DNA of 64,000 nucleotides from Parelaphostrongylus tenuis (taxonomy: Eukaryota > Nematoda > Chromadorea > Rhabditida > Metastrongylidae). The stretch covers positions 248,001-312,000 of the forward strand of contig JAHQIW010003861.1 of assembly GCA_019055375.1 (NCBI GenBank), written 5' to 3'. A program made the translations under genes and the position numbers. Every line of letters begins with the position of its first letter. Within the stretch, counting starts at the first letter, position 1. Positions 11,091 to 20,900 of the stretch are shown here, piece by piece. The notes beneath the pieces are model-generated. The model was given only the letters and a program-made list of their open reading frames with translations. It made no database searches and had not been told where the DNA came from.

Positions 11091-11128
11091 CAGCTGACGT
11101 TTCGGCCACTCGCCTTCTTCAGAGCCTG
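11091..11128 (-). ncRNA. hammerhead-like motif, left arm of the Penelope remnant
   Basis: On the minus strand: GGCT, CTGAAGA, a short GGC/GCC hairpin, GAAAC, GTC, AGCT. The order matches a type I hammerhead with a tiny stem III. The changes are A for U7 and one extra A after the first core. Stem I pairs GGCT with AGCT (one G-U). Activity is unproven. Confidence 0.4.
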
Positions 11129-11636
11129 GGCGTATGTAGCATTAGTCTATTTGAATGATTCGGATGGTCTTATTTATATGCTGCCTAGGTCAAGTTAGAA
11201 GATCAAACGAAGAAAGGGCGCGAGATCTCGCGTGATGGTGACGCACTCGTCCTTCCAGTTCATTTCGGGATTTTGGGCGTTTATCCAAAATGCCTCAAGA
11301 GTCTTGCGCGTGGACGTTTTTGATTCCTGCGCCAGGATTGTGACAGTCACATCAAAATCCTTGTTGTTGTGTTTTTGTGCCCTATGTAAACCTAAAGGTT
11401 TGGTTTTATCTATTTTAGATTTACTGTCTAGATGTTCTTTTATGCGGATGAAAAGTGGTCTTACCCGTTTCGCCTATATATTCTTCCCCGCATGTGTTAC
11501 ATGTTAGTAAATAAATTGTGCCCCATCTCATACGATCTCCCTCTTTTCGTTAGGGCAGATCATACAGTAACTTGACCTAGGCAGCATATGAATAAGACCA
11601 TCCGAATCATTCAATTAGACTGATACTACATACGCT

Positions 11637-11674
11637 CAGGCTCTGAAGAAGGCGGGTCGCCGAAACGTCAGCCG
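11637..11674 (+). ncRNA. hammerhead-like motif, right arm of the Penelope remnant
   Basis: It is laid out like the left-arm copy: GGCT, CTGAAGA, AGGC-GGGTC-GCC, GAAAC, GTC, AGCC. Here stem I (GGCT with AGCC) pairs perfectly. The opposing orientation of the two copies places them at the two ends of the element. Confidence 0.4.
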
Positions 11675-11744
11675 AACTTCTACGACTAATTTACCAACCT
11701 CGCGTTAGCTAATCAAGATAAGTTTTCTCGATTATCATATAAGC

Positions 11745-11950
11745 GAAATATAGTCCGACAGAAACTTTTAAGCCTTTCAGAGGCCTGTTATGGCAACTCT
11801 AGAGGGAAAAATACGTTCCGACGTTCTCGCACGTCCATCAATACCACATATCATACGGCTCACTCCTACTATTTTATGGAATCGGCGCCAAAAAGTACCA
11901 ATCTTACGTCAAGTTAAAAGATCACTCGATGCAACATTCTACTAGTGATT
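11745..11950 (+). repeat. solo arm of family E
   Basis: AAGCCTTTCAGAGGCCTGTTATGGC, then TTCTCGCACGTCCATCAATACCACA, then GTCAAGTTAAAAGATCACTCGATG run in the order of the 50.3 kb left arm. It adjoins the Penelope remnant directly. Confidence 0.5.
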
Positions 11951-12139
11951 GATTGTCGAGTGCATGGCTTACACCTGTTACGGAACACCATGAGGTCTCA
12001 AAACAGAATATCTAAAGGTACTTTTAGAACAGAAGAAGCGTTCGAAGACTTATATGGAGGATGCACGCAAGGAAACGAATCGATTGCTGATATTGAAACT
12101 TTTTTTGAGACTTTACTGACTCGTCTTCTCAATGTTTAT

Positions 12140-12376
12140 TTTTTAGTGTGCCGATCTCAGTACTTCCCGCAATCATTTTGCTTTTCGACTTCTTCCTCAT
12201 GATCGTCGTAGAACAATGGATGAGCGAGTCTCCTTGCAATCTCGAGGATAGCCTTGCTGTGGAGCTCCATAGGAGCAATCGTTGTCGACTGCCAAAGAGT
12301 GCTGCGGGTAGGATTCGACCCCGCGTGCGCCGCGACGAGCATTACAACCACTCGGCCACGACGCCCACGTGACTTC
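12140..12376 (-). mobile_element. SINE-like family 1, fullest copy
   Basis: On the minus strand: GTCGTGGCCGAGTGGTTG (A box), then GGGGTCGAATCC (B box), then the body TCCACAGCAAGGCTATCCTCG. It has both internal polymerase III boxes and so gives the best view of the family head. Confidence 0.65.
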
Positions 12377-12514
12377 AAAGAGCTTTCAGGGTGATGAACG
12401 CAACGAAACGAATGTAGTGCTGATATTCGAACAGTAAAATGATAGAACGAGTCTTATAAATGTAAAAAAAATACAGACGTAAAAGCATGACTATAGTGCG
12501 AAAAAAGTGGTGGC

Positions 12515-12660
12515 AAAATAATCGTGGCGGTAGTGCAACGGGTTAGAGCAAGCGCCTCTAGATAGGGTTAAATGCGGGTTCGAGTTCCAGCTAACGCTCT
12601 TTTTTTTGCACATCACTCCACATCATTAGGTATATTTTTAACATCACATCACGATTAAAA
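12515..12660 (+). mobile_element. SINE-like family 3
   Basis: AGTGCAACGGGTTAGAGCAAGCGCC, then GCGGGTTCGAGTTCC, then a T-run and TTGCACATCACTCCACATCA. Confidence 0.55.
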
Positions 12661-13435
12661 AGCAGTTAAGAAAAAGAACACTGCTTGATCATCCAATACG
12701 AAAAAAGAAATGAAATAATAGTGAACATTTCGATAAAGTTGATGTTTCTACAAGTACTTGGATACTTTTGTACTTGGAAGGTCCGTCTCCCAATTGTGCG
12801 GACCCCAGCACACGAAATTGTGCTGGTCTAACTGTTTTATTCCCTGTATTTTCAAAATAAGCCTAGCGGGCCCTCAGGGAGTCGTCACCACATTAGAGCA
12901 GTCGCGGCCCTTGTGGATTAGAGAAAAAGCTTTCCACCTTGCGACTGAAAGCTATCAAGACGGCGGTCAATCCTGGTATGATTTACTCTCATTTGGGCTT
13001 TCCGAGTGGACATGCCTGACTCTTTCTTAGCTTGGATGGCCCTGCTGGGAAGTTGAACCCTCACTGTACTTCGCAATTCGAAACCAGGAACACCTCCTAT
13101 TCACGATGAAACCGTAAATCATTTGGGAGGCATAGAAGAACAAGTAGAGGTGAGTTATTTTCTTCATTACCAGATCTCGAAAAGGACAAGGGAGTGGTGT
13201 TTCCTGGTTTCCTAAAAAAATAAAACCACCGTGTCGACATTTACGGGCGCGAAAGGAGACGAAGGGGGGGGGGGGGGGGTGAAAATTGAAGATAACCCAG
13301 CCGTTGGGGGGTAATCGATAGGGGCGTCTCCAATGAGACGAGGCCAGATGAACACAAAAACCGGTCACGAGAGACCGTCACGGGGTCGTGCCGGCCGACC
13401 GGTTGGCACAGGCAATTGAAGACGACTGAGGATGA
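12660..13435. other. no gene recognised
   Basis: Open frames of 90-113 codons on both strands overlap a poly-G run. They lack splice signals or motifs. Confidence 0.4.
13264..13279. repeat. G homopolymer
   Basis: A run of about 16 G, with a second G-rich tract at 1625-1652. Length may be a sequencing estimate. Confidence 0.8.
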
Positions 13436-13679
13436 TCGATACGCAGATTATTGACGGCCGGACGCGTCGACTTTTGCAACGAATTGTCAATGGAGCGCGG
13501 TTGTTGACAACTGTAACCGATGACGTCATTTTAATGAACTCTTATTTTTACTGCTCTTCAGAGGTGCTATAATGTTATAAATTTACATTTTGAAATATCG
13601 AGTACTACAGGGCCAAATTCTGATGTGTGCTTACTCGACCAAACCCGCTTAAGGTTAATTGCCGCCTGCAATGAAAAAA

Positions 13680-13860
13680 GGATAAAGTATAAAGCTCTCG
13701 GCATTGATCAATCCCTCGGCTTATCCTCCTAGGCCTCCCAGACAAGTCTGAGACCTGTCTGGTACCAATTTACCGACCCTGGAGGGATGGATGGGCGAGA
13801 GCGAACCATAGACTTCGTGTGCGACGCAGAGCACCTCTAACTACTGCGCCATATGCTCCC
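13680..13860 (-). mobile_element. SINE-like family 2, internally deleted
   Basis: Minus strand: GGCGCAGTAGTTAGAGGTGC, then AAATTGGTACCAGACAGG, ending TTGATCAATGCCGAGAGC. The middle tail (the ATGCATTC region) is missing. It is inserted in the CRE-bearing array. Confidence 0.6.
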
Positions 13861-14313
13861 TCCTCGACTGCTATGATAGGATCTATCAAAGGCGAGTTAA
13901 TAGATCGATGGTGAAGTTGTAGCACGCGGTCCCGGCATGGGTGAAACGCGGATTCAACTCTCGTCTGACTACGAATCATGACGTCATCGCTGATTCGATA
14001 GTGGAGAACACGCCGGGGGAACGGGTGAAAATGAACACGGAAGTGAACAACGGACGGACGGACGGACAGCGACCGCGAACGATTTCAATAGAGACGATTG
14101 TCGACAATCGAGACCCATGACGTCATCGCTGTTTCGACTCTGGGAAACGCGGTGTACAAGTAACGACATGAAGGCGAGCGATGCCGAGACGACGGACGCG
14201 TCGACGGCGCAACGAATTCTCAGGAGCGCGATTGCTGACAAGTGACCTGTGACGTCGTCGTAGGTTCGATCCTGGGGGGCATTGTGAGACAAATGAAGAC
14301 TTGAAGAGGCTCG

Positions 14314-15197
14314 GGTACTTATATTTTAGGTGGCGGCAAATTTATAAACCGATCTCATTCGCTGGACAAGGACCTTTTATGGGAGTGTTAGCAAACATTT
14401 TAAAGCTTGAATCTCTGGCTAGAGCCCTACCTGGTCGGTTTTTCAAACTACTTTTTTATGGCGCAGTGAGATTCAAAATAAAATTATGCTTCGCACAACC
14501 ACGCGTTTTTTTCCTTATCTCGCTCAGATTTAGCTGGACAAAACTCGTTCCTTAGAGTGCTAGTACTCTTTCTATAGCCCAAGTTTCGAAGAACTCAAAA
14601 ACTTGTCTGCTTTCAGAAAAAGCTCTTCTGATAGCACTGTAGGGGAAAAAAAGGATATGTGCTTTACACCCCGCCGGACAGGGCTCTTTCCTTAGACTAA
14701 TCCTTGTCATGCGATAGCGCAAGTCTCAATGATTACAACGCTGCGCTTATTTTTTGGGAAAGACCGTTTAGCAGGGAGAATCGATCAAGTTTTACAATTT
14801 CGACGACCTTGTTTACCGGCCGACTCATGGAGCGGGGCAGGGGCGATCGATAGCGTTTGAAACATTGTTTTTCAGTTGGTGTTTCTTCACCGCATCGACA
14901 GAAAGTTTAGATAAAAACGTAGATTCTGATACGACGATTTATGCTCTACACGCTGAGATGCTTTTCATTGTTTCAGCTGATTATACGCGTGATGAAAATA
15001 AAGGTGAAAGGCAAGTGTGAAACATAATTTTATTTTGGATTTTACAGCGTTATAAAATGGTGTTTTGAAAAACCGACCACATAGGGCTCTAGCTAGAGAT
15101 TCAAGATTTTGAATGATTACTAACACTCCTATGAAAAGTTTTTGTCTAGCGAATGAGATCAATTTATAAATTTGTCGCCGTCTAACATATAAGTACC
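14314..15197. mobile_element. TIR DNA element inserted in the CRE-bearing array
   Basis: The ends are inverted copies: GGTACTTATAT ... GGCGGCAAATTTATAAA at the left, complement at the right (15197 back to about 15000). Similarity extends about 170 nt inward, with the repeated phrase about ATCTCTGGCTAGAGCCCTA. No transposase frame is seen, so it is non-autonomous. Clear target-site duplication was not found. Confidence 0.6.
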
Positions 15198-15984
15198 GAT
15201 GAACGATATAGAGATGAACATTGACACGTCAGCGACCGCGAATGATTTTCAATGGAAAGGGTTATCGACAATCGAGGCCCATGACCTCATCGTCGCTTCG
15301 ATTCTGGAGAGGGCGCCGACGTAAGAATGAGGACGAACGGATATGAGTAATACGGAGATCAAGTAAAAAGTCGACGATCGCGAGCAGTTGTATGTGGAGT
15401 GCGCTTGCTAATGGCTAAAGTTCATGATGTCATCGCAGATTCGATTCCGGAGAAGCCCCTATTACCTTCTACAATTTTTTTTTTGGTTTTTTCCAGTTAA
15501 CCTTCTCCCAACACTTTGTTTTGTGGAAGTAGGGGAAAAGGTGGGTGTATGTCCGTGGGATTTTGCTTTCCTTCTTACGCCAGCGACAATCTCCTAGTGT
15601 TAGTACGATGTTCTTAGGTTGAACCAAAAGTTCTGGAAAATTTTTCGAAAGTTCCATTTTTTGACATCTTTGTGTCATCTTTTACTGATAGTTTTGTATA
15701 TGTCTATCTAGTTCATTAATTTCAGCTCAAAAATGCCTATTGAACAGTATGTTTGTTTGTGTTGATTCGCCATTACTGAAGAAAATGTTTAACGATGGTA
15801 AGGAATCGAACCAGCAACCTACTTCCCCGATGGACGGCTGCCGAGTGGTAGAGAGGGTGAGACAGACAGTGATTTCCACACTGAGGTTAGAGTCGCAGAG
15901 TCGCAAAGGGAGGCGGGGAGGGTGGAGCCGTTGCCACGTTGGCCGTTGGAGCTCTTGCCGTTTGGGTCCGCGGAAGTCAGGCGC

Positions 15985-16375
15985 TTAAAGCCATCAATGA
16001 GACTAATGAACGTGAAGGTGTTTGTACGGTGGCAACATTGACTGTAGGCAGATGATTCGAGTACTTTAAAGAAGACAATTTTGACCTCGAAGAGATGCAT
16101 TGTTCTGGCTTGCTATCTGCTTTGGATGAAAGTGATTTGCAAGCCGCTCTGAATGTTGAGCCTTTCTTCCGCACGCCGTCCACAGTCTAGACGTTGCTCC
16201 GTCCGATTATAGTCTCTTTCGATCAATGCAACAAAGTTGAAGAAGCAAGTCAAGAATTTTCGATTCAAAGGAGGCGGAATGGCACTTCGAGTAGGTTCGT
16301 AATCATGCAGAACGATGGCAGAAAGTCGTGGACAATAATGGTTCATGCCTTAGAGATTAGTCATTGTTGTTCTTA
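15985..16375 (+). mobile_element. mariner transposase relic, internally deleted
   Basis: Plus-strand frames read FKEDNFDLEEMHCSGLLSAL, then DESDLQAALNVEP (N-terminal DNA-binding part), and then jump to VAPSDYSLFRSMQQ (catalytic-domain end). Further fragments give RRRNGTSS and the equivalent of ERWQKVVDNNG. The middle of the gene, including the first catalytic Asp region, is missing. Confidence 0.7.
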
Positions 16376-16379
16376 AGAT

Positions 16380-16985
16380 TAATTTGCGCATGAAAACGAA
16401 AATTTTAGAAATTTCCCAGAACTTATTGCTCAACCTTAGTAAAGAAAATGTTAAAGTCGACTAGATCGTGCGCGGAGATTGAACGCTGTAAACGAAGTTA
16501 ATTTCAACCCACAAGTTATTTTCCAATATCTGATTAGTATAAGGAAAATCAACTTGATACGTCTACGTAGAGCGCTGGTTCGACAAAGCGCAAGATTCGT
16601 AGCCGTAATAGGAATAGTTGCAGGCCTGAGAGAATGCGAGTTACAAAGCAGTAAACCTCTCACTAATCTTTAAGGCTTGCCCATACCGAAAATTTGAGGG
16701 CATTTTGGTATTTTCAGTCTATCTCGAGATTTGAGAGAAAGCCACTGTTAACCAATCTTCGGCTGTTGTTGAAACTATGCACGAAATCGACCACCTTCGT
16801 GAATTGCACTGGTAATACCTCGTGTGAAGATGTGCAGCCCAAGTGTGTCATCTAAGATTACACCATAGCAGCATGAGCATATAAACTCTAAAATGCCTTA
16901 TTGCGGACGACAGCATAATCGCCAGTGGCGCACGATTTTCGTTCTCGAACAAAGACTTTTTTTTGTTGTAAGAAATGCTCCAGGT
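16380..16985. other. no gene recognised
   Basis: Frames 16451-16663 (minus) and 16479-16673 (plus) mirror each other over the same bases. Neither shows family motifs. Confidence 0.4.
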
Positions 16986-16989
16986 TCTT

Positions 16990-17420
16990 TGTTACCTCTT
17001 TGATAAAACATGATTTGCTCTACAAATTTATTAACTCTTTGAGCATATCTAACTCCTATATGCAGAGGAAACTTTGAATGTGAAACGTAGTTCTACTTTC
17101 GCTCTCAAATAGAGCTAAAAGTACAATTTTGAAAACAAGTATGAGCATCAAATTTTCCAAAATTTGGACCATCGAATGACTTAGTGTAGTTTAGTGAAAA
17201 TCGATCCACAAAGTATAGCTGAGTCAATAAGCTGAACTGAGTGTTAAACATAATTTTATTTTTACTAATCAGCGCACAACAAAGACCTTTTTGAAAAGCA
17301 AGCAAAATATCGGGACCCCCAAGATTTAAGCTATCCGATGAATTTTGAATTCTAAATAAAAACCCTTTTTGGCGAAAAAAAGACCTTTGAAAATTTGTGG
17401 ATCAAACTAGCCCTCATCGT
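16990..17420. repeat. dispersed repeat family D
   Basis: Recurrent phrases TGTGAAAC(A)TAATTTTATTTT, an AGCGC-containing joint and CCTTTTTGAAAAGC occur in both orientations here. The same phrases occur at 7100-7380, 14440-14500, 15020-15080, 19380-19545, 33440-33560 and 44780-45060. It is probably an old TIR DNA element family related to 14314-15197. Confidence 0.45.
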
Positions 17421-18070
17421 CCACAAAGGGATACTATATTTGTGAAAATAATCAGAATTTGCCATACATGCTCATGTTGCCGTTGATCAGACAGTGGTGT
17501 TGCTTTTTTTTAAGTATTACTACGGCTGGGCACCAGTGTTTAAAGAGAATTCACTGATATCGCAAGGGTTTTTGATGTAAAAGTGTACCTCTGTTAAAAG
17601 AGACTGCTGTTCAGGTTAGAAGTTTGATAAGATAATGCGCCTTTTCTAGAGAGTTTGATAATGCTTCCATGATGACTCTAATGTCCTGGAAAAAAGGCAA
17701 TTCAAACCTAAAAATAGCCAAAACTAATGAACTGTGATCATCTATGACTTCGCAAGGGGACAGCAATAGGATCCACGATATTTCGTGAAACAACGCAGGT
17801 GTTGCTCGTCGCTTCGTAGAGTGTGTCACGCTCTGTGTCTAATGCATAAACAACTGCTCCAGGATGCACTGAACCAGGAAGCACATCGTATTGAATGACG
17901 GCAATAGAACAACATTTGTCCTCTACAAAAGGGCGTCTGTCGATCGACATTCTATATTTGAGTGGTGCTTCTGCTTCATTTAGTGAGTCAGACTCGATGA
18001 GACAAAATACCCACATCGCGATAACGACTGAATCATGTATTCGAATAAATCTGCTCTTGGAGAAGATGGG
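17420..18070. other. no gene recognised
   Basis: Two overlapping frames (17738-18127 minus, 17895-18299 plus) run into the SINE palindrome and are judged fortuitous. Confidence 0.4.
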
Positions 18071-18074
18071 AATG

Positions 18075-18390
18075 ATTTCATTTGACCGCCACTTGCGAAA
18101 GTATGATGTTACAATATACCCAATCATGTGGAGTGCTGTGCAAAAGCATTTGCGTCAGTCTGGATTCGAACCCAGATCTCACTCTTTCCGGGAGCGCATG
18201 CTAACCGTTGCATCACTGACGCTCGTTTTGAACGATTATGGTGCAACGGTTAGCATATGCTCCCGGAAAGAGTGGGATCTGGGTTCGAATCCCGGCTGAC
18301 GCAAATACTTTTGCACAGCGTTTCACATTAATGGGTATATTGTAACATCATGCCACCGCAAGTGGCGGTCAAATCAAATCATTTCTAAAG
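18075..18390. repeat. head-to-head pair of SINE family 3 copies forming a long palindrome
   Basis: The left copy (minus, 18075-18215) and right copy (plus, 18239-18390) are near-perfect inverted arms of about 140-150 nt around a 23-nt spacer. The left copy keeps a tRNA fold: acceptor GCGTCAG/CTGACGC, D-stem ATGC/GCAT, anticodon stem CGCTC/GAGTG with loop CCGGAAA (GGA at the anticodon place, but C at position 33). Confidence 0.65.
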
Positions 18391-18414
18391 ATGGTAAGGC
18401 TGAAACGCCAGCCA

Positions 18415-18760
18415 AATAATTCAGTTTTACTCTGACAGGCAGGCACAAAGTTATCAACTGTTAGGCATAGTGAATACAATGCACTGAAATGTTGGCTGAC
18501 GCTCAGCGGTTTCGCTTTCTTCAGAGTTTGGAGGCGTTCATTTGACTCTTAATCTACTTAGTCAAAACATTGTAACTCAAGTAGAAGGACGTGATAACTT
18601 ACGTAATTAGCTTAAGTGAGCAATTGAATGGACATTAGTCACTTTGATCTTCCCAAACTTCAAGGAAGTCGAAAGCGTCAGCCAGTAATGAACTGTTATC
18701 TGTTCAATAAACGTTACTATTAACAATCTCGTGTCTGCTCATCAAAAACCACTAAATTAT
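18415..18760. repeat. inverted pair of Penelope-terminus-like motifs
   Basis: A CTGAAGAAAGC ... GCGTCAGCCAAC motif on the minus strand (18487-18528) faces a CTTCAAGGAAGTCGAAAGCGTCAGCC motif on the plus strand (18652-18690). The arrangement copies the inverted terminal arms at 11.1/11.6 kb but lacks coding sequence between them. It is probably a solo Penelope terminus pair. Confidence 0.4.
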
Positions 18761-18823
18761 TCGAACAATGCCGAGATCGACACGTAGTCTGCCCTGGGAA
18801 TAATTGTTCGAAAGGATGTATTA

Positions 18824-18824
<1 letters not shown>

Positions 18825-18872
<48 letters not shown>

Positions 18873-18957
18873 GTATATACGTATATACCCACGTATATAT
18901 GCATACATATATTTACAAACATATATATGTTCACGTGTATGCATGTGTGAATATTGC

Positions 18958-19003
<46 letters not shown>
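18825..19003. repeat. AT microsatellites, two runs
   Basis: TA dinucleotide runs at about 18825-18871 and 18959-19003, separated by degenerate TA/TG/CG alternating sequence. The open frames of repeated Tyr-Ile here are artefacts. Confidence 0.9.
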
Positions 19004-19004
<1 letters not shown>

Positions 19005-19005
<1 letters not shown>

Positions 19006-19295
19006 GCAGTGGTTAGAGGTGCCCTGCCTTGCACACGAGGTCTACGGTTCGATCTCGCGCTCATGGCTCACCAAGCCATCCATACCTCCGGGGTCGGTAA
19101 ATTGGTACCAGACAGGTCTCAGACTTGTCTGGGAGGATAAGCAGCACTGACTCGGTTCAGCGAGAGGCCTCCGCGAGTCATTGTAAAGGCCAGATATGCA
19201 TTCAATCACCTCAAACGAAGTTAGAAATTGAAGTCGAATGCATGGCGCATCCCTCAGGGACTAATCAACGTCGAGAGCTTTATCCCTTATCCTTT
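19005..19295 (+). mobile_element. SINE-like family 2, best-preserved copy
   Basis: The copy runs GCAGTGGTTAGAGGTGCCC (A box), CTACGGTTCGATCTCG (B box), AATTGGTACCAGACAGGTCT, GATATGCATTCAATCACCTC and ACGTCGAGAGCTTTATCCC. AT microsatellites flank both ends. Confidence 0.7.
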
Positions 19296-19297
19296 AT

Positions 19298-19307
19298 ATG
19301 TATATAT

Positions 19308-19340
<33 letters not shown>
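19298..19340. repeat. AT microsatellite at the SINE 3' end
   Basis: A TA run directly follows the tail of the family 2 SINE at 19005-19295. Confidence 0.85.
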
Positions 19341-19379
19341 GGCACTTCTCGGTTGTAAGAGGACAGACGAATATTCGAC

Positions 19380-19545
19380 CGCATTTGCTGTATAAGAATT
19401 TTCCATGGAAGTGTTAGTAGTCATCCGAAAGCCTAGATTGCTGGTTATAGCCTCATGTGACCGGTTTCTAAAAACAACATTTTATAACGCTATAGCATTT
19501 AGAAAAAAATTATGTTTCATTCCTGTCATGCGTCTTCATTTCTAT
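19380..19545 (+). repeat. dispersed repeat family D
   Basis: TTTTCCATGGAAGTGTTAGTAG, GCTATAGCATTTAGAAAAAAATTATG and the CATGTGACCGGTTTCT phrase match the 14.3/15.1 kb TIR arms. Confidence 0.45.
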
Positions 19546-20027
19546 ACGCGTATAATTTGCTGGAAGCACGAAAACATATCAACGTATAGAGTAACTTCTG
19601 TAGTATTTTGGTCAATCGTTTTATCTACAGTTTCTTCTAAAGCGGTAAAAATTCTTAACCTAAGAAAAAATAGTCACACTGCACATGTGAGTTGCGCCAA
19701 CACGATCAGTTGATCGCATATCGATCCACTACCTCACACTACGCTCTTGTTGGCACGCAATGTGGCGCTGTGTGAAACACAGTCTTGTTTTTTCTACTAC
19801 ACTGCAGTGAAACGGTTTTTTTTGGGGTAATCACAGCGTTAGAGTCATCGGAATTTACGCCATTGAAAGTTTACTTACAATGTTAGGAACGAGATCCTTC
19901 CTTTGAGAGATATCAGTGTGTAAAACATAAAGGTTATTTTCTGCTACGATACTGTGAAAAAGCCGTTCAAAAAAGGCGAGCATGCAGTGAAGTAGCTCCT
20001 TGTGTCCTCATTTGATAAAAGAAAAGA

Positions 20028-20033
<6 letters not shown>

Positions 20034-20080
<47 letters not shown>
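20034..20080. repeat. AT microsatellite
   Basis: TA dinucleotide run of about 46 nt. Confidence 0.9.
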
Positions 20081-20084
<4 letters not shown>

Positions 20085-20544
20085 TAGCGAAGTCTCAAAA
20101 AAGTCGGTTGAAAGGTATTGTTACACATGCTCTATAACATCCGTGGGCCATGCAACCGACAATTAATCACTTTAATAGAACGCCACGATGATGCTTTCAC
20201 CTCGCGTAGAGTGTAAAATACTCGGCGTCGATTTCTCTAAATAGAATTATCTTTCCGAGGAATTCAGTGAACCGGAAGGCACCGTGCTACTGATGAGAGT
20301 GAAAGGTCGCGGCAGGTGTCCACCGCTTTATATGTGCCATAACAGACTTCTTGAAGAGCTTAAACTATGCTTCAGAATGTACAGGGTGCGAAGTCCTATA
20401 TAAATTTTTATTTTGTGAATTTTAGTATTGATATGATATCTTTTTATCAATGCTGATGATTTTATTGGTTCTTTGTTCAATTAAGGTCTAGAATCTGCGT
20501 TATTTATTTGTCTATTTTCAGTTGTCCTTAAATTATGGTTCGTG

Positions 20545-20900
20545 AAAATCAGCAAATCGCTGCAGCTGAGTTGCACAAGATACTCGCACATGTTTCCACC
20601 GTAATTTCGTCAAAAGCGCGTGTCAAAGCTCTTTTAAGCGCATCTACGCTAGTGTAGCGAGTAGCGAGACTTTTTCCTCCAGTACGGAGCACACGGAGGA
20701 ATCCATTTGGTTGAGACAAGGCGAATTTGACGACTAACTGTTTCTCCGCCAAAAGTTGCGGAAACTGTTATCAACAGATGGCAATCGTTTGATGGAAATG
20801 CGAAGAGCTCAGTCCTGCTGAAGTGTAAATCCGTCGGCGCCAAATGTTGTGTCTGCTTCGTGAAATTCTCTTGTGATAGGGCTTCCAGCCAGGGCACTTC
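20545..20900 (-). mobile_element. Tc1/mariner-type transposase C-terminal relic
   Basis: On the minus strand FQQD lies near 20830. A frame with LNQMDSSVCSVLEEKV passes by frameshift to ATRYTSVDALKRALTRAFDE (20580-20660). This matches the DxxPMDxxVWSxLE...DxLKxALxxAWDEI end of Tc1-like transposases. The copy is broken by frameshifts. Confidence 0.65.

Larger units (their letters stand above)
11036..11745 (-). mobile_element. truncated Penelope-like element, GIY-YIG domain between inverted repeats
   Basis: On the minus strand about 11200-11560 reads GTIYLLTCNTCGEEYIGETG, the CxxC plus YIGETG signature of Penelope-like nucleases. After a frameshift it continues IRIKEHLDSKSK ... TLEAFWINAQNPEMNWKDEC. 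The reverse transcriptase is missing. Arms at 11036-11210 and 11575-11745 are inverted copies of each other (about 85-90 percent by eye), each with a CTGAAGAAGGC ... CGAAACGTCAGC motif. This fits the terminal repeats known for Penelope elements, one end being an inverted partial copy. Confidence 0.8.
13436..15460 (+). repeat. diverged tandem array of CRE-bearing units
   Basis: Units of roughly 110-130 nt share GCGACCGCGAACGA, a GTTGACAAC/GTCGACAATCG block and the phrase CATGACGTCATCGC followed by TTCGAYTCTGG. Exact TGACGTCA sits at 13521, 13979 and 14118. Variants are at 14250 (TGACGTCG), 15282 (TGACCTCA) and 15425 (TGATGTCA). The array is interrupted by a SINE (13680-13860) and the TIR element 14314-15197. 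Confidence 0.55.

Noticed and set aside
12157..12378. Paired frames on both strands over 12148-12378
   Set aside because: They are SINE family 1 sequence.
18236..18305. Possible functional tRNA gene
   Set aside because: Its 5' acceptor strand is lost and it is one of many SINE copies with a shared non-tRNA tail.
18825..19150. Open frames of 65-83 codons with Tyr-Ile repeats
   Set aside because: They are translations of TA microsatellites on both strands.
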